A stretch of DNA of 13,771 nucleotides from Spirochaetota bacterium (GTDB taxonomy: Bacteria; Spirochaetota; Spirochaetia; Treponematales; Breznakiellaceae), in NCBI GenBank assembly GCA_023406985.1, contig JAEXTK010000263.1, positions 1 to 13,771 on the forward strand. The letters are read 5' to 3'. A model generated the notes under the pieces. The model saw only the letters and a program-made list of their open reading frames with translations, ran no database searches and was not told the DNA's origin. Shown piece by piece: positions 13,525 through 13,771 of this stretch. Both the position numbers and the translations under genes were made by a program. The first letter of the stretch is position 1. Each line of letters opens with the position of its first letter.

Positions 13525-13771
13525 TCAGTCAGCTTCCATCCAACCTGCCGAGAACCGTTGGGCGATCGTTCCCTCCCGAAGTCCGGGATCGGCGAGCGGC
13601 GCTCCGTAGGCGCCGAAGCCCTCCTCCCACGAGCCGCGGGAAAGCAGGAGGTCCAAGAAGGGCGGCGCGAGGAGGCAGGCCCGATTGGACGGGCCCTCCC
13701 CCACGGGCAGCACGAGCGCCCACCCGGACTTCCCGTACGTCTGCACCAGGGCGGATTCCAGGCGGACGGCG
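13525..13771 (-). CDS. C-terminal part of an unrecognised gene
   Basis: On the minus strand the frame is open from the window edge to a TGA at 13527-13525, giving at least 81 residues that begin AVRLESALVQTYGKSGWALV and end RFSAGWMEAD. A GTG at 13746 could act as a start, but the frame continues unbroken upstream and no ribosome binding site is seen before it, so this is most likely the end of a longer gene. The sequence is moderately hydrophobic with a GSWEEGFGAYGAPLADPG stretch; I recognise no family. It lies 108 bases upstream of the sigma gene in the same direction and might be cotranscribed with it. The gap holds no clear terminator. Confidence 0.5.
   Translation of the reverse strand, partial: AVRLESALVQTYGKSGWALVLPVGEGPSNRACLLAPPFLDLLLSRGSWEEGFGAYGAPLADPGLREGTIAQRFSAGWMEAD

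Overview
The window is a gene-dense, very GC-rich stretch of bacterial chromosome with no mobile element, CRISPR array or rRNA/tRNA gene that I can see. The gene content (recO, a thymidine/pyrimidine phosphorylase gene, an enlarged recJ, an M23 peptidase gene, rpsU, a chemotaxis receptor, a membrane pyrophosphatase and an ECF sigma/vWA pair) and the wording of the S21 protein suggest a high-GC spirochaete, probably an environmental relative of Treponema/Spirochaeta. This placement comes from protein recall only; no marker gene proves it.

Left part (1-5616, plus strand): a tightly packed run of recO, deoA, recJ and an M23 peptidase gene. deoA/recJ and recJ/M23 are joined by ATGA stop-start overlaps, so they are probably translationally coupled. 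recO and recJ act in RecF-pathway repair, deoA salvages pyrimidine nucleosides, and the M23 protein trims peptidoglycan. The last codons of the M23 gene carry a near-consensus promoter for rpsU (ribosomal protein bS21). rpsU has a 10-base perfect complement to the usual 16S 3' end, apparently starts at an ATC codon, and ends at a textbook intrinsic terminator.

Middle (5681-10485): a methyl-accepting chemotaxis receptor gene on the minus strand diverges from a plus-strand pair, an unrecognised 254-residue cytoplasmic protein and hppA, a membrane-bound proton pyrophosphatase with the residues of the potassium-independent type. Each side of the 126-base divergent spacer has a plausible sigma-70 promoter.

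Right part (10447-13771): a bidirectional terminator and a REP-like intergenic element separate hppA from a convergent minus-strand operon. That operon encodes an ECF sigma factor followed by a single-pass membrane vWA-domain protein of the YfbK type, which may act as or with the anti-sigma factor. The C-terminal end of an unrecognised minus-strand gene fills the right edge.

I found no obviously new multi-gene system. The most unusual observations are the ATC start of rpsU with its extended Shine-Dalgarno sequence, a roughly 150-residue insert in RecJ that resembles a decayed DnaQ-type exonuclease fold, and the uncharacterised gene tied to hppA.
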